DNA of 64,000 bases from Bacillota bacterium (GTDB lineage Bacteria; Bacillota; Desulfotomaculia; Desulfotomaculales; Desulforudaceae). The stretch lies in contig JBFLXL010000002.1 in assembly GCA_040757205.1 (NCBI GenBank), forward strand, positions 1 through 64,000. Direction: 5' to 3'. The notes beneath the pieces are model-generated. The model worked only from the letters and a program-made list of their open reading frames with translations. It was not told the DNA's origin and searched no databases. Made by a program: the position numbers and the translations under genes. Positions 15,214 to 25,568 of this stretch are shown here, piece by piece. Numbering within the stretch: the first letter of the stretch is position 1; each line of letters begins with the position of its first letter.

Positions 15214-16296
15214 TCAACTCTCCTCCTGAATGTTTCCAGAATGGACGCAAAACACACGACCCGCGCCCAAAACAGCTTCCCCGGCGGTAATAAACGCCTG
15301 GATGTCGTCTTGGAGCGTTTCCAACACTTTATCACGGCGCTCCCGGTCAAATTCCGACAATACGTCGTCAAGCAGGACCACGGGAGCCTCACCGGTGTGG
15401 CGCCGCCACAGGAAGACCTGGGCCAGCTTCAACGCCAGGACCACCGACCGCTGCTGACCCTGGGAGGCAAAAACCCGGCTTTCCCGCCCGTTCACCAGGA
15501 AGGTGAGGTCGTCCAAATGCGGCCCGGCTTTGGTCTGCCCGGCCCGCACCTCTTCCCGGCGGACGGCGGCCAGTGTCTGCCGGAGGTCGTCGCTTCCCGG
15601 TTTTCGAGCCCCGTTTGAAAGTTCGACCGAACTGCGGTACCGGATGGACAGTTCTTCACCGGCCCAGGCCCCAAAAAGCCGGCAAGCCGCCGGGGCAAAC
15701 TCCCTTAGTATCTCCAGGCGCCCGGACAGTAACACCGTGCCGTACTCACAAACCTGGTCGGTCCACAGCTCCAAAGTATCAAAGGACTTGCTCCCACCAC
15801 CCATCCGCAGCAGGTGATTACGCTGTTCAACCGCCCGCCTGTACAGCCGCAGCGTGCTAAAATAACCGGGCACGAAAACGCCCAGTTCGAAATCCAAGAA
15901 CCGGCGCCGCTCACGCGGCCCACATTTCACCAAGTCAAGATCGGCGGGCGTAAAGAGGACCGTCCCCAATCGTCCTGCCCGTTCCGCTTTTCCAACCGGC
16001 TCTCCGGCCCAGACGGCTCTTTTGCCGGTCGAATCAAATTCCGTCCGCACTGTGGTACGACCGTTCCTATCCTCCAGGAGAGCCTCCACAAATGAGGTTT
16101 TTTGGTCCCAGGTCACCAGTTCCCGTTCGCGCTGGGAACGGAAGGAATACCCACGCAAAGCAAAGAAAACGGCCTCAATAAAGTTGGTCTTTCCTTGGGC
16201 GTTTCTTCCGCGCAAAACGTTGAGGCCTGCCGACGGCTGAACGTCCAGGTGCCGTAAATTCCTGAAGTTCCCGGCTTTGATCCTCAGCAAGCGCAA
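15214..16296 (-). CDS. recF: DNA replication and repair protein RecF
   Basis: This SMC-like ATPase loads RecA at gaps with RecO and RecR. Walker A is GRNAQGKTNFIEAV (about 30-43). The C-terminal signature and Walker B are ASQGQQRSVVLALKLAQ and VVLLDDVLSEFD (about 285-330). Length is 360 residues. The start is TTG with a GGAGGGCGGG upstream. It directly follows dnaN; the small S4-domain gene yaaA seen between them in many Firmicutes is absent. Confidence 0.96.
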   Translation of the reverse strand: MRLLRIKAGNFRNLRHLDVQPSAGLNVLRGRNAQGKTNFIEAVFFALRGYSFRSQRERELVTWDQKTSFVEALLEDRNGRTTVRTEFDSTGKRAVWAGEPVGKAERAGRLGTVLFTPADLDLVKCGPRERRRFLDFELGVFVPGYFSTLRLYRRAVEQRNHLLRMGGGSKSFDTLELWTDQVCEYGTVLLSGRLEILREFAPAACRLFGAWAGEELSIRYRSSVELSNGARKPGSDDLRQTLAAVRREEVRAGQTKAGPHLDDLTFLVNGRESRVFASQGQQRSVVLALKLAQVFLWRRHTGEAPVVLLDDVLSEFDRERRDKVLETLQDDIQAFITAGEAVLGAGRVFCVHSGNIQEES

Positions 16297-16310
16297 AGAT
16301 TCCCGCCCTC

Positions 16311-17468
16311 CTAGAACAGGCGGACCGGAAGCACCAAGGCCAGGTAGGTATCACGGTCTCCAAGGGGGCGGATGATCACCGGACCGGCGGGACCGTGAAA
16401 CTCCAAAACCAGCTGCGCACTTTCACACCAGCGGAGTGCTTCCTCGAGATACTTGGCATTGAAACTGATCTCCAACTCCTGGCCGGTCAGATCCACCGGC
16501 ATCTCCTCGTGAATGGAGCCGGCCTCCGATTGGGCGGTTATTTTCAGCACACCCGATCCCAACTGCAGGTTTATGACCGGTGAGCCGTCTTGGGCCAGGG
16601 TTGCTGCTCTTTCTACCATCTGCAGCAAAATAGACGCCTCAATCCCGGAAACTTTGGTGTGGTGAGCTCTTGGCATTATTTGCCGGTAATCGGGATAAGT
16701 ACCCACAATCAGCCGGGAGAGAATTCGAATCGGGCCGACCGAAAACATTACGTAGCTTTCGGTGATCGAGAGTTCAAACAACTCCTCTTCGGCCTGAGAC
16801 AGCACCCGAACCAGTTCCCCCAAAGCCCGTCCCGACACAATCACTTGCATTTTCCGGTTTTCGGGTTCACCCTCATAGTCCACACGGTGCATAGCCAGCC
16901 GGTGAGTATCGGTGGCCACGGTTCTGATCTCGCCCTCGTCTACTTCCAATAAAACGCCCGTGAAAATGGGGCGTAGGTCATCAGTCCCAACCGCGTAGAT
17001 CACGCGGCGAAAGAGGTTGTGAAAAAGCTTGGAAGGGGCGGTGATCGAAAGACGCTCCCCGCCTCCGGCGGCACCAGCGCGTGAACGGTCGGCCAGCCGC
17101 GGGAACTCGGCGGCGTGAAAGCCGTTGAGCCGCGCATAATTGTTTGCGTAGCTTAGTTCCACGGAGTTCCTCTCGCTGTCGGCCGTGACTACAACTGGAA
17201 CGTCGGGCAAGCGGCGCACTATTTCCGCCAATTGCCGCGCACCAATCACATAAGCTCCGGGATCGGTCACCTGAGCCGGAATGGTCCGCCAAATCGTAAG
17301 ATCCAAATTGCTGCCGGTCAGTGACACCTGGTCTTGGCCGCTCATCCCCCCGGTCGCCGCCTCAAAGAGAATCCCCGAAAGGACCGCTACCGGGCTTTTC
17401 GGGTTCACCGCGCGCACCACGGTGGTAACACCCGCCAGGAGGTTTTCGCGTGTGGTCTGGAATTGCAT
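16311..17468 (-). CDS. dnaN: DNA polymerase III subunit beta (sliding clamp)
   Basis: This is the ring-shaped processivity clamp. Three clamp folds span about 385 residues from ATG at 17468 (MQFQTTRENLLAGVTTVVRA), and the C-terminus YLALVLPVRLF keeps the family pattern. GGAGG sits 11 bases before this ATG, while a GTG at 17477 is only 3 bases from it. It is the second gene of the dnaA-dnaN-recF operon. Confidence 0.96.
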   Translation of the reverse strand: MQFQTTRENLLAGVTTVVRAVNPKSPVAVLSGILFEAATGGMSGQDQVSLTGSNLDLTIWRTIPAQVTDPGAYVIGARQLAEIVRRLPDVPVVVTADSERNSVELSYANNYARLNGFHAAEFPRLADRSRAGAAGGGERLSITAPSKLFHNLFRRVIYAVGTDDLRPIFTGVLLEVDEGEIRTVATDTHRLAMHRVDYEGEPENRKMQVIVSGRALGELVRVLSQAEEELFELSITESYVMFSVGPIRILSRLIVGTYPDYRQIMPRAHHTKVSGIEASILLQMVERAATLAQDGSPVINLQLGSGVLKITAQSEAGSIHEEMPVDLTGQELEISFNAKYLEEALRWCESAQLVLEFHGPAGPVIIRPLGDRDTYLALVLPVRLF

Positions 17469-17606
17469 CGGTCTCACTACCTCCAGACGTTGGGATAAAT
17501 CTTATATTGGATCAACCAGTAGTTCCAGTAGTAAGTGCTGGTGATTGTGTGCAAAATCGCTTCCGTCCCGGATGGTCCTCCGCACCGGCGGTGTGGACAA
17601 GACTGT

Positions 17607-18944
17607 TTATGGTTTCTGGATAAGCTGGATCAATTCGTTGATTATTTCCTGGACGTTGGGATCGTTTTGGATTTGCTGATTAATCTTTTCACAGGCGTGC
17701 AGGACGGTGGTATGATCCCGCCCTCCGAATTCGTCCCCAATCTTGGGGAGAGAGAGATTGGTCAGTTCACGGGTCAGGTACATGGCGATCTGGCGCGGAT
17801 AGGCGACGATTCGGGTCCTTTTTTTGGCCTTCAAGTCCTCCGGCCGCAGCTTGTAGTAGCCGGCCACCACCTGCTGAACGAGGGAGCAGGTAATTTGCTT
17901 AGGTTGGTGCGGCGGCAGGATGCCTTTTAATATTTCGGCCGCTTTTTCCGGAGACACGGTGGACTGGTTCAGGGAAGCGTGGGCAGAGACTTGGATAAGT
18001 GCCCCTTCCAGTTCCCGGATGTTGGCTTGAATTCGGTCGGCGATAAAAAGAATAGTCTCATCGGGAACGAGACCGTTTTCTTCAAACTGAAGCTTTTTGC
18101 GGAGAATGGCGATCCGGGTCTCGAGGTCGGGAGGCTGGATATCGGCGATCAATCCCCATTCAAAGCGTGAACGCAGCCTTTCTTCCAGCATTGGAATCTC
18201 TTTGGGCGGCCGGTCGCTCGAAATCACAATCTGCTTGGCATCCTCGTAAAGGCTGTTGAAAGTGTGGAAAAACTCCTCCTGGGTGCGTTCTTTGCCGGCC
18301 ACGAACTGGATGTCGTCAACCAACAAAATGTCGGTGCTGCGGTACTTACTGCGAAACTGTGGGGTTTGGTCGTTTTTGATGGCGTTAATCAGTTCGTTGG
18401 TGAAACGCTCGGACGTAACGTATGCCACCCGGTAGCGCCGGTGATGGCCGAGAATATGGTGTCCAACGGCATGCATGAGGTGAGTCTTTCCCAAACCCAC
18501 GCCGCCGTACAAAAACAGCGGGTTATAGGCTTTGACCGGGGTGTTGGCGACCGCGAACGAAGCGGCGTGGGCGAACCGGTTGCTGTTGCCGACCACAAAA
18601 GAGTCAAAAGTGTACTTCGGATTAAGTGCCGAAAGATCGGTGGGAAGCTTATCTGATGGTTTGGCGAGGTATTTTTCCACTTCCGGCACTTCACGCGTCA
18701 GCAGAAACTTGATGGCCACTTCATGTCCGGCCAGGTTTTCAAAAGAATGCTTAAGTAGAGGCGCGTAGCGTTCGTGCAGCCAATCACGGGAAAAATGATT
18801 GGGTACTTCAATCAGCAGGGTGTTATTGTGGTAAGCCGCGGGACGCAGCGGTTTGAGCCAGTAGTTGTAAGACTGCCGGTTCACCGACTTCTCAAGACCC
18901 TGCATCAGTTGCTTCCAGATAGACTCTATTTCGGCTGGAATCAT
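17607..18944 (-). CDS. dnaA: Chromosomal replication initiator DnaA
   Basis: This AAA+ initiator binds and melts the origin. From ATG at 18944 it has 445 residues. Domain I is about 1-85 (IWKQLMQGLEKSVNRQSYNY). The AAA+ domain has Walker A YGGVGLGKTHLMHA (about 145-160) and Walker B ILLVDDIQF. The C-terminal DNA-binding domain has the DnaA signature GGRDHTTVLHACEKI (about 410-425). The open frame extends 51 codons further upstream but without family similarity and past the promoter, so the internal ATG is preferred. Confidence 0.97.
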   Translation of the reverse strand: MIPAEIESIWKQLMQGLEKSVNRQSYNYWLKPLRPAAYHNNTLLIEVPNHFSRDWLHERYAPLLKHSFENLAGHEVAIKFLLTREVPEVEKYLAKPSDKLPTDLSALNPKYTFDSFVVGNSNRFAHAASFAVANTPVKAYNPLFLYGGVGLGKTHLMHAVGHHILGHHRRYRVAYVTSERFTNELINAIKNDQTPQFRSKYRSTDILLVDDIQFVAGKERTQEEFFHTFNSLYEDAKQIVISSDRPPKEIPMLEERLRSRFEWGLIADIQPPDLETRIAILRKKLQFEENGLVPDETILFIADRIQANIRELEGALIQVSAHASLNQSTVSPEKAAEILKGILPPHQPKQITCSLVQQVVAGYYKLRPEDLKAKKRTRIVAYPRQIAMYLTRELTNLSLPKIGDEFGGRDHTTVLHACEKINQQIQNDPNVQEIINELIQLIQKP

Positions 18945-19048
18945 AACGGCCTCCCGGAAAAAACTCGCTGGTGCACATCTATCCGAGTAAGTATGTTCAA
19001 ACGCTCCTGAATGGCCTAGACCACCCGGAAACAATATCTTAAAACATA

Positions 19049-19077
19049 AGGATACCAGATTCTTTACGGTTTGGCAA
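19049..19077 (-). promoter_or_regulatory. Housekeeping promoter for dnaA
   Basis: On the minus strand TTGCCA (19072-19077) and TATCCT (19049-19054) are separated by 17 bases, a good sigma-A match placed about 105 bases before the dnaA ATG. Confidence 0.6.
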
Positions 19078-19135
19078 CGAGTGCAAAACGCCGCCAAAAA
19101 ACCGTGGCGTGGCGGGGCGAGGGAATTTGGACGCC

Positions 19136-19165
19136 TTGACTGGGGTCGGAAGAATAAATTATAAT
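19136..19165 (+). promoter_or_regulatory. Housekeeping promoter for rpmH operon
   Basis: TTGACT and a perfect TATAAT are 18 bases apart, about 50 bases before the rpmH ATG. It likely drives rpmH-rnpA-yidD-yidC-jag and possibly the tRNA-modification genes beyond. Confidence 0.8.
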
Positions 19166-19214
19166 GAACGGTGACTCCTGATCGGTTTCCAGAAATGCCC
19201 GGAGGTGTAAGTCA

Positions 19215-19349
19215 ATGAAACGGACCTATCAACCCAAAAAGAGAAAAAGAAAACGCTTACACGGATTTCTAACCCGCATGCGGACCGGATCCGGGCGAAA
19301 CGTGATCAGGCGCAGGCGGGCAAAAGGCAGAAGAGTGCTTACGGCCTGA
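19215..19349 (+). CDS. rpmH: Large ribosomal subunit protein bL34
   Basis: This is a 44-residue, highly basic ribosomal protein starting [19 protein letters not shown] and ending [17 protein letters not shown] lies 7 bases upstream of the ATG. Its position next to dnaA and before rnpA is the widely conserved origin arrangement. Confidence 0.97.
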   Translation: MKRTYQPKKRKRKRLHGFLTRMRTGSGRNVIRRRRAKGRRVLTA

Positions 19350-19401
19350 GTTGGCTTTCTTGTTGCCGGGGAAGAACTCTTGAGGATGCAGGACTTGGTT
19401 A

Positions 19402-19725
19402 ATGGGAATAATCACCATTAAGAAGAACCGGGAGTTTCGCCAGGTGTTTGCCCGCGGCAGATATAGTTCCGACCGGTTGCTGGTGGTATACCGAGCGGCC
19501 AATGGGAGCGGGCGGCGGCGTTTCGGCGTAACGGTGAGTAGGAAGTTGGGGGGCGCCGTCGTGCGGAACAGGGTACGGCGCCGCCTGAAGGAGATCTGCC
19601 GGCTGAACCAGGAAGCATTTCCTTCGGGATACGACTACGTGATAGTGGCCCGGCCCCCGGCTGCGGAATGTGACCATCAGGTGCTGGCGGGCAGCTTGTT
19701 GAAATTGGTGGGAAGCTTAAAATGA
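19402..19725 (+). CDS. rnpA: Ribonuclease P protein component
   Basis: This is the protein cofactor of RNase P, which matures tRNA 5' ends. Its 107 residues carry the RNR signature [13 protein letters not shown] (about 55-68), and the [16 protein letters not shown] strand precedes it. Its stop overlaps the yidD ATG by 4 bases. Confidence 0.95.
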   Translation: MGIITIKKNREFRQVFARGRYSSDRLLVVYRAANGSGRRRFGVTVSRKLGGAVVRNRVRRRLKEICRLNQEAFPSGYDYVIVARPPAAECDHQVLAGSLLKLVGSLK

Positions 19726-19937
19726 ATGGGCCGCGAAAACTGGCCATCGGGTTGATAAAGGGATACCAAATGGCTGTTTCACCGTTGTTTCCGTCAACGT
19801 GCCGGTTTTACCCCACATGTTCCGAGTACGCCGTACAGGCGATCGGCAAGTACGGTCTCGTGCGCGGCGGGTTGAAAGCGGTGCGGCGCATTCTGCGGTG
19901 TCATCCGTTTTCGCCGGGTGGTTACGATCCGGCTTAA
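19722..19937 (+). CDS. yidD: Membrane protein insertion efficiency factor YidD
   Basis: The 71-residue protein has the conserved cysteine/proline core [15 protein letters not shown] and ends [13 protein letters not shown]. The family is linked to insertion of membrane proteins with YidC. It is coupled to rnpA by an ATGA overlap and followed by yidC. Confidence 0.95.
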   Translation: MNGPRKLAIGLIKGYQMAVSPLFPSTCRFYPTCSEYAVQAIGKYGLVRGGLKAVRRILRCHPFSPGGYDPA

Positions 19938-19959
19938 GTCTTTTCTTGGGGGTTAAGAG

Positions 19960-20859
19960 TTGTTTGCAGCTTTAATCGACGGCATGACCGCCTTGATCAA
20001 CTGGCTGTACCACCTTACGGTGAGTATGGGCCTGCCCAGCTACGGTATAGCGATCATTTTGCTGACCATCTTAATTAAGCTCTTACTGCACCCGATCACA
20101 CGGATTCAGATGCGCTCCATGGCCAAGATGTCCCAACTGCAGCCGGAAATCAAGGCCATCCAGGACCGGTACGGCAAAGACAAGCAGCAGATGCAGACCA
20201 AGATCATGGAACTTTACAAGGAGCGGAAGGTCAACCCGATGTCGGGGTGTCTCTTGCTCCTGGTGCAGTTGCCGTTCATGATCGCCCTGTACCAAGCCTT
20301 ATGGAATTTTGCCTACGTCAACCCGGCCCACGCCGGGTTCCTGTGGGTGGAAAATCTGAGCCTCACGGATCCGCTGTTCATCCTGCCGGTACTGGCGGCG
20401 GTGACCACCTTCGTCCAGTTCAAGCTGACGATGTCGATAAACAAAGGCGGCGGCAACCCGAGCCAGGAACAAATGCAAAAGGTGATGCTCACCGTAATGC
20501 CGGTGTTTATCGGCTGGATCAGCGCCACGCTTCCGGCCGGCCTGTCGGTCTACTGGGTGACATTTAACCTGGTCAGTATCGTCCAGCAGTCTTTCATCAA
20601 CAAGCAAATCCTCGCGGACCGGTCGGCTATTGAGCAGGAGCGGGAGAAATCGCGCCTGGTGACGGCCCCGGCGGCGGCAGAGGTTGGGGCGCCGGCCTCC
20701 GGTGAGGGGCCGGGCGCGAAGCGCCCGGCGGCGGATCGGGCCGGGACGGCGAGACAAACCAGCGGCAAGGGCAAGCGAAGCAAGGAGGGAACGGCTCAGG
20801 GTGAAGGCAATCGAAGGAAGCGGAAAAAACGTGGAGGAGGCGGCCGAGGAGGCGCTTAG
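19960..20859 (+). CDS. yidC: Membrane protein insertase YidC/SpoIIIJ
   Basis: It inserts membrane proteins with or without SecYEG. The 299-residue Gram-positive form has five predicted membrane segments between about 10 and 215. The cytoplasmic hairpin after TM1 contains ITRIQMRSMAKMSQLQPEIK, whose arginine is typical of the hydrophilic groove. The tail from about 225 is long, alanine/proline-rich and then strongly basic, a usual ribosome-binding feature. The start is TTG at 19960 after a GGGGGT. No lipoprotein signal is apparent. The 3' end overlaps the jag start by 59 bases. Confidence 0.95.
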   Translation: MFAALIDGMTALINWLYHLTVSMGLPSYGIAIILLTILIKLLLHPITRIQMRSMAKMSQLQPEIKAIQDRYGKDKQQMQTKIMELYKERKVNPMSGCLLLLVQLPFMIALYQALWNFAYVNPAHAGFLWVENLSLTDPLFILPVLAAVTTFVQFKLTMSINKGGGNPSQEQMQKVMLTVMPVFIGWISATLPAGLSVYWVTFNLVSIVQQSFINKQILADRSAIEQEREKSRLVTAPAAAEVGAPASGEGPGAKRPAADRAGTARQTSGKGKRSKEGTAQGEGNRRKRKKRGGGGRGGA

Positions 20860-21421
20860 ACAACTTGGGGTGGCGCGCGACCGCGTCGAAATTGAAGTCC
20901 TTGAAGAGGCGTCCAGGGGTTTTCTGGGCTTGTTGGGAAGCCGCCCGGCCCGGGTCCGCGTGGTGGTGAAGGAGACCGTTACCGACCGGGCCCGCGGTTT
21001 TCTGGAACAGGTCGTCGGCGCAATGGGCGTGCAAGCGGACATCGTGGTGGAGGAGAAAGACGAAGAGATCAGTGTCGGCCTGGAAGGCAAGCACTTGGGC
21101 GTCCTGATCGGCCGAAGGGGCGAAACGCTGAACGCCTTGCAATATCTCTTAAACCTGTCGGCGAACAAGGATCAGGCCGAGCGCCGGAAGATCGTCCTGG
21201 ATGTGGAGGGCTACCGCAAAAAGCGGGAAGACACCCTGGTCAAGTTGGCGGTCAAGTTGGCCGAAAAGGCCGGACGGCGCGGGCGGAGCGTGGTGCTGGA
21301 GCCAATGAGCCCGCAGGAACGGCGGATCATCCACATGACACTCCGGGGAAGGGACGATATCTACACCTTCAGTGAAGGAGAAGAGCCCTTCCGCAAGATT
21401 ATAATCGCTCCCCGAAAGTAG
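20801..21421 (+). CDS. jag: RNA-binding protein Jag/KhpB
   Basis: This protein of 206 residues begins at GTG 20801 (VKAIEGSGKNVEEAAEEAL), with AAGGAGG 12 bases upstream inside the yidC 3' end. Domains in order are the Jag-N region (1-55), a type II KH domain (GRRGETLNALQYLLN, about 105-120) and an R3H domain (ERRIIHMTLRGRDDI, about 165-180). KhpB proteins bind RNA and affect cell elongation and division. The frame continues upstream but is arginine-rich and not family-like. Confidence 0.93.
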   Translation: MKAIEGSGKNVEEAAEEALRQLGVARDRVEIEVLEEASRGFLGLLGSRPARVRVVVKETVTDRARGFLEQVVGAMGVQADIVVEEKDEEISVGLEGKHLGVLIGRRGETLNALQYLLNLSANKDQAERRKIVLDVEGYRKKREDTLVKLAVKLAEKAGRRGRSVVLEPMSPQERRIIHMTLRGRDDIYTFSEGEEPFRKIIIAPRK

Positions 21422-22816
21422 GTGCGGGAACGGTTGCTGCACGACACCATCGCCGCCGTGGCCACGCCGCCGGGAGAAGGGGGCATCGGGATCATCCGGA
21501 TCAGCGGACCCGGCGCCTTGGACGTGGCCGGCCGGGTATTCAGGCCGGCGGGAAGGAGAGAATGGCGGGCGGGCCGCTTCCAGATGTACTACGGGCATGT
21601 GGTCGATCCGGGAACCGGGGAAACCGTTGACGAGGTACTGGTGTCCGTGATGTGCGCCCCAAAGAGCTACACCCGGGAAGACGTGGTGGAAATCAACGGC
21701 CACGGCGGGGTCTTGGCCCTGCAGCGGATCCTCAAGTTGGTGCTGGATTGCGGGGCCAGGTTGGCCACACCCGGGGAGTTCACGCAGCGAGCCTTTTTGA
21801 ACGGGCGGTTGGACCTGGTCCAGGCGGAAGCCGTTCTGGACGTGATCCGGGCGCGGACGGGCTCCGGGCTTCAGGTGGCGCTGAGCCAGTTGCGCGGTGC
21901 GCTATCGGATAGAATCGGGGCGGTACGGGAATCCCTGTGGCAGGTGCTGGCCGAAATTGAGGCCAGCATTGATTTTCCGGAAGAAGACGACGTGCCGAAA
22001 ACCGGACTGGAAGCGCTGGCTGATCGTCTGGCCGCGCTTGAAAATGATTGCGCCCAACTTCTGGAAGGGGCCGAGGCGGGAAGGGTGTACCGGGAAGGGC
22101 TGGGGGTGGCCATCGTTGGGAAACCGAACGTGGGCAAGTCTTCCCTGCTCAACGCCCTGCTCCGTGAAAAGAGGGCCATTGTCACCGACATACCCGGCAC
22201 CACCCGGGACGTCATCGAGGAAACGGTCAACATTAAGGGTCTGCCGGTGCGCCTGCTGGATACCGCCGGCTTAAGGGAGACCACGGACACCGTGGAGCGG
22301 CTGGGCGTGGCCCGGACCCGGGACGCGGCGTCCGGGGCCGATCTGGTGGTGGTGGTTTTGGACGCCGCCACCGGACTGGAGGACGAGGACCGCCGGGTAC
22401 TGGCGCTGGTCCACGGGAAACCGGCGGTGGTTCTGATTAACAAGGTCGACCTGGCGCCGGCCGGAATCGATCCGGAGGCCGTACGCGCCCTGGTGGACGG
22501 ACCGGTTTTGAAGGCGGCGGTGACTGAAGGCCGCGGCCTGGCGGAGCTTGAAGAAACGATTGCCGGTCTGGTCCTTGGCGGGCGGGTGACCGGACAGCAC
22601 ACCGTGCTTGTCTCGAACGTCCGGCACCAGCACGCCCTGGAGCAGGCGGGGCGCCACCTCGCGGAAGCCGGGTCGGCGGTGGTCTCGGGGATGCCCCTGG
22701 AGATGGCGGCGATCGACATCCGGAACGCTCTGGAGGCGCTTGGGGCCATCACGGGCGAGACGGCCGCCGAGGACCTTTTGGACCGGATTTTCAGCAATTT
22801 TTGTATCGGCAAGTAG
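21422..22816 (+). CDS. mnmE: tRNA modification GTPase MnmE
   Basis: With MnmG it modifies wobble uridine (U34) in several tRNAs. Order: formyl-THF-binding N-terminal domain ([20 protein letters not shown]), helical domain, and an inserted G domain with G1 [14 protein letters not shown] (about 228-241), G2/G3 TDIPGTTRD and [10 protein letters not shown], and G4 NKVD. The C-terminus FCIGK holds the catalytic cysteine. 464 residues, GTG start one base after the jag stop. Its end overlaps or abuts the mnmG start. Confidence 0.96.
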   Translation: MRERLLHDTIAAVATPPGEGGIGIIRISGPGALDVAGRVFRPAGRREWRAGRFQMYYGHVVDPGTGETVDEVLVSVMCAPKSYTREDVVEINGHGGVLALQRILKLVLDCGARLATPGEFTQRAFLNGRLDLVQAEAVLDVIRARTGSGLQVALSQLRGALSDRIGAVRESLWQVLAEIEASIDFPEEDDVPKTGLEALADRLAALENDCAQLLEGAEAGRVYREGLGVAIVGKPNVGKSSLLNALLREKRAIVTDIPGTTRDVIEETVNIKGLPVRLLDTAGLRETTDTVERLGVARTRDAASGADLVVVVLDAATGLEDEDRRVLALVHGKPAVVLINKVDLAPAGIDPEAVRALVDGPVLKAAVTEGRGLAELEETIAGLVLGGRVTGQHTVLVSNVRHQHALEQAGRHLAEAGSAVVSGMPLEMAAIDIRNALEALGAITGETAAEDLLDRIFSNFCIGK

Positions 22817-22824
22817 GTGGAACA

Positions 22825-24783
22825 ATGGCGTACACGGCGGGGAAGTATGAGGTGATCGTGATCGGCGGCGGGCACGCCGGGTGTGAGGCGGCGCTGGCTG
22901 CGGCGCGCCTGGGCTGCCGCACCCTGTTGCTCACGCTGAGCATTGATTTCGTGGCCTTGATGCCCTGCAACCCGGCGGTCGGCGGGCCGGGCAAGGGCCA
23001 CCTGGTGCGCGAAATCGACGCCCTGGGGGGCGAAATGGGCCGGAACACAGACCGGGCGGCGATCCAGGTAAGGATGCTGAACACGGGCAAGGGCCCGGCG
23101 GTGCGGGCCCTGCGGGCCCAAACCGACAAGAGGCTCTACCAGGAGGGCATGCGTTCGGCCGTCGAGGGCCAGCCCCTTCTCGACCTGAAGCAGGCGATGG
23201 TGGAAAAGATCATTGTGGACGGGAACGCGGCCCGGGGCGTGGTTACTCGTACCGGGGCGCGCTTTCTGGCGCCGGCGGTGATCGTGACCACCGGCACCTA
23301 CCTGCGGTCGCGCATCCTGGTCGGAGAGACCAGCTATGAGGGCGGCCCCAACGGGCAATTCCCCGCGGTTGGCCTGGCGGCAAACCTTCGGGACAACGGC
23401 TTTGAACTGGGGCGCTTCAAGACCGGTACGCCGCCGCGGATCGACCGGCGCACGGTGGAGTTTTCCCGGATGGCCCCTCAGCACGGCGACGAAGACGGCC
23501 CGGGCTTTTCCTTTGCGGCGGACTTGCGTGACCAGAAGCGGATCCAGGTGCCTTGCTGGTTGACTTATACCACCGCCCGGACGCACGAGATCATCCGCGA
23601 AAACCTGGACCGTTCCCCGCTGTATGCCGGGATCATTCAGGGCACGGGGCCCCGGTACTGCCCTTCCATCGAAGACAAGGTGGTGCGGTTTGCGGACCGG
23701 GAGCGCCACCAGGTGTTTGTGGAACCCGAGGGCCTCAATACGAACGAAATGTATGTGCAGGGGATGTCCACCAGCCTGCCCGAGGACGTGCAACTGATGT
23801 TGGTCCGCAGCCTGCCGGGGCTGGAAAAGGCCCAGATCGTCCGCTACGGCTATGCCATTGAGTATGACTACGTGGTACCGACGCAACTGGCGCCCACGCT
23901 GGAAACGAAGGCGGTCTCAGGGCTTTTTCTGGCCGGGCAGATCAACGGGACCTCCGGCTACGAAGAGGCGGCGGCGCAGGGAATTGTGGCCGGAATCAAC
24001 GCCGCCCAGTTCGTGAAGGGCAAAGAGCCCCTGGAGATCAGCCGCGCGGAAGGCTACATCGGGGTCCTGATCGATGATCTGGTCACCAAGGGCACCCGGG
24101 AGCCCTACCGGATCTTTACCTCGCGGGCCGAGTACCGGCTGGCCTTGCGCCAGGACAACGCGGACTTAAGGCTGACCGAGCGGGCCCACCGGATCGGGCT
24201 GGTTACCGGGAGGCGCTACGAACGCTTCGCGCGCAAGCGCGACCAGGTGCAGGCCGAGCTGGAACGCCTGGACCGGACCGTGGTGCCGGTGGAGGGCCGG
24301 GTGCAGGACTGGCTGGCCGCCCGGGGGTCAGCGCCGCTGTCCAGGCCGTGCCGCCTGTCCGAGCTGTTGCGGCGGCCGGAAATCCGGTATGCCGACCTGG
24401 CGGGGCTCGGAGCGGCCGATCCGGGGACGGCGCCGGACGTAGCGTCGGAAGTGGAAAACCAGGTCAAGTATGCCGGCTACATCCAGAAGCAGGCGGCCCA
24501 GGTTTTGCGGTTTGAAAAGCTGGAAGCGCGGCGGATACCGACTGATCTTGATTATGCACAAGTCCGCGGTCTTTCAAGCGAGGCGGCCCAAAAGCTGGCG
24601 GAAATCAGGCCTGTGTCCGTCGGCCAGGCCGGGCGTATCTCCGGGGTAAGCCCGGCGGACATCGCGGTGTTGCTGGTGTACTTGGAGAAGAGGCGCCGCC
24701 GGGAGGAGGAAGAAAGGGATGGATCCGCAAGCGCTCGGCCTCCTTCGGGAAGGGGCGGCAAGCTGGGGTCTGAAACTGGATAA
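22825..24783 (+). CDS. mnmG: tRNA uridine 5-carboxymethylaminomethyl synthesis protein MnmG
   Basis: This is the FAD- and NADH-dependent partner of MnmE. The FAD-binding motif [19 protein letters not shown] lies at about 13-31, the second conserved region [10 protein letters not shown] near 160, and the C-terminal helical domain ends near the GIDA signature (YAGYIQKQ, then [18 protein letters not shown]). ATG at 22825 has AGGTGG upstream; the open frame starts earlier at a TTG inside mnmE. 652 residues. The last 65 bases overlap rsmG. Confidence 0.95.
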   Translation: MAYTAGKYEVIVIGGGHAGCEAALAAARLGCRTLLLTLSIDFVALMPCNPAVGGPGKGHLVREIDALGGEMGRNTDRAAIQVRMLNTGKGPAVRALRAQTDKRLYQEGMRSAVEGQPLLDLKQAMVEKIIVDGNAARGVVTRTGARFLAPAVIVTTGTYLRSRILVGETSYEGGPNGQFPAVGLAANLRDNGFELGRFKTGTPPRIDRRTVEFSRMAPQHGDEDGPGFSFAADLRDQKRIQVPCWLTYTTARTHEIIRENLDRSPLYAGIIQGTGPRYCPSIEDKVVRFADRERHQVFVEPEGLNTNEMYVQGMSTSLPEDVQLMLVRSLPGLEKAQIVRYGYAIEYDYVVPTQLAPTLETKAVSGLFLAGQINGTSGYEEAAAQGIVAGINAAQFVKGKEPLEISRAEGYIGVLIDDLVTKGTREPYRIFTSRAEYRLALRQDNADLRLTERAHRIGLVTGRRYERFARKRDQVQAELERLDRTVVPVEGRVQDWLAARGSAPLSRPCRLSELLRRPEIRYADLAGLGAADPGTAPDVASEVENQVKYAGYIQKQAAQVLRFEKLEARRIPTDLDYAQVRGLSSEAAQKLAEIRPVSVGQAGRISGVSPADIAVLLVYLEKRRRREEEERDGSASARPPSGRGGKLGSETG

Positions 24784-25441
24784 CCGCGAGGCGGCTTTGT
24801 TTTCCCGATTGGCGGATTGCCTGTCCGCCGGGTCCGCCCGGCTCAATCTGACCGCGATCACCATCCCGGAAGAGATTGTGGTGAAGCATTTCCTGGACTC
24901 CCTGGCCGGCCTTCAGGTAATCGACCCGGCGGTCGGCAAACGGATCATAGACGTGGGCAGCGGGGCCGGATTTCCCGGACTGCCCTTAAAGATCGTCCGG
25001 CCGGAACTGGAACTGACGCTTCTGGAGTCCAGCCGGAAAAAGGCCGGCTTTCTGGAAGCCACCGTCCGGGAACTGGGCCTGGAGGGCGTGTTGGTGACGG
25101 GCATGCGGGCCGAGGAAGCCGGGCGGGATCCGGCCCACCGGGGGAATTATCACTGGGCCGTGGCGCGGGCCCTCGCCCCGGTGAGCGTTCTCGGCGAGTA
25201 CTGCCTGCCGTTTTTGCAGGTGCCGGGCGTCTTGGTGGCCTACAAGGGGCCTGCGGTCGGAGCCGAATTGGCCCGGGCGCGGCACGCCTTGGCTGTTCTG
25301 GGGGGTGTGGTGCGCGAAGTTCTGGAGTTTAAACTGCCCGGCGTGGAGGACCGGCGTTCTCTGGTGGTGATCGAGAAGACGGCCTCTACCCCGGAACGTT
25401 TTCCGCGGCGCGCGGGAGCGGCCGCCAAACGTCCCCTGTAG
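24719..25441 (+). CDS. rsmG: 16S rRNA (guanine527-N7)-methyltransferase
   Basis: It methylates G527 in 16S rRNA. The SAM-binding motif is [18 protein letters not shown] (about 80-97) with [19 protein letters not shown] before it. 240 residues. The ATG lies inside the mnmG 3' end after AGGAGGAAG. The mnmG-rsmG-parA-parB order is the classical origin arrangement. Confidence 0.95.
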   Translation: MDPQALGLLREGAASWGLKLDNREAALFSRLADCLSAGSARLNLTAITIPEEIVVKHFLDSLAGLQVIDPAVGKRIIDVGSGAGFPGLPLKIVRPELELTLLESSRKKAGFLEATVRELGLEGVLVTGMRAEEAGRDPAHRGNYHWAVARALAPVSVLGEYCLPFLQVPGVLVAYKGPAVGAELARARHALAVLGGVVREVLEFKLPGVEDRRSLVVIEKTASTPERFPRRAGAAAKRPL

Positions 25442-25568
25442 ACCGGGGCCGGTTGCGGCAGGATTTTCATAACCGCCTGTGGAATTAGCGGTGTTGAACA
25501 CCGGTTTTAGCCCCGCCTGGAATCCGCGGGTCGGCATACACCCTGATCCTGTCGCGGGAGGTCAGTTC

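Larger units (their letters stand above)
18945..19214. other. dnaA-rpmH divergent intergenic region, presumed origin side
   Basis: This is the point where gene direction flips: everything to the left is on the minus strand and most genes to the right are on the plus strand. Divergent promoters for dnaA and rpmH lie here. No TTATCCACA-type DnaA box is visible in this region or in the 140-base dnaN-dnaA gap. Its role as replication origin is inferred from gene order and strand switch only. Confidence 0.5.

Noticed and set aside
21871-23886. 671-codon minus-strand frame over mnmE and mnmG
   Set aside because: Antisense to two conserved genes; proline/arginine/serine-rich shadow.
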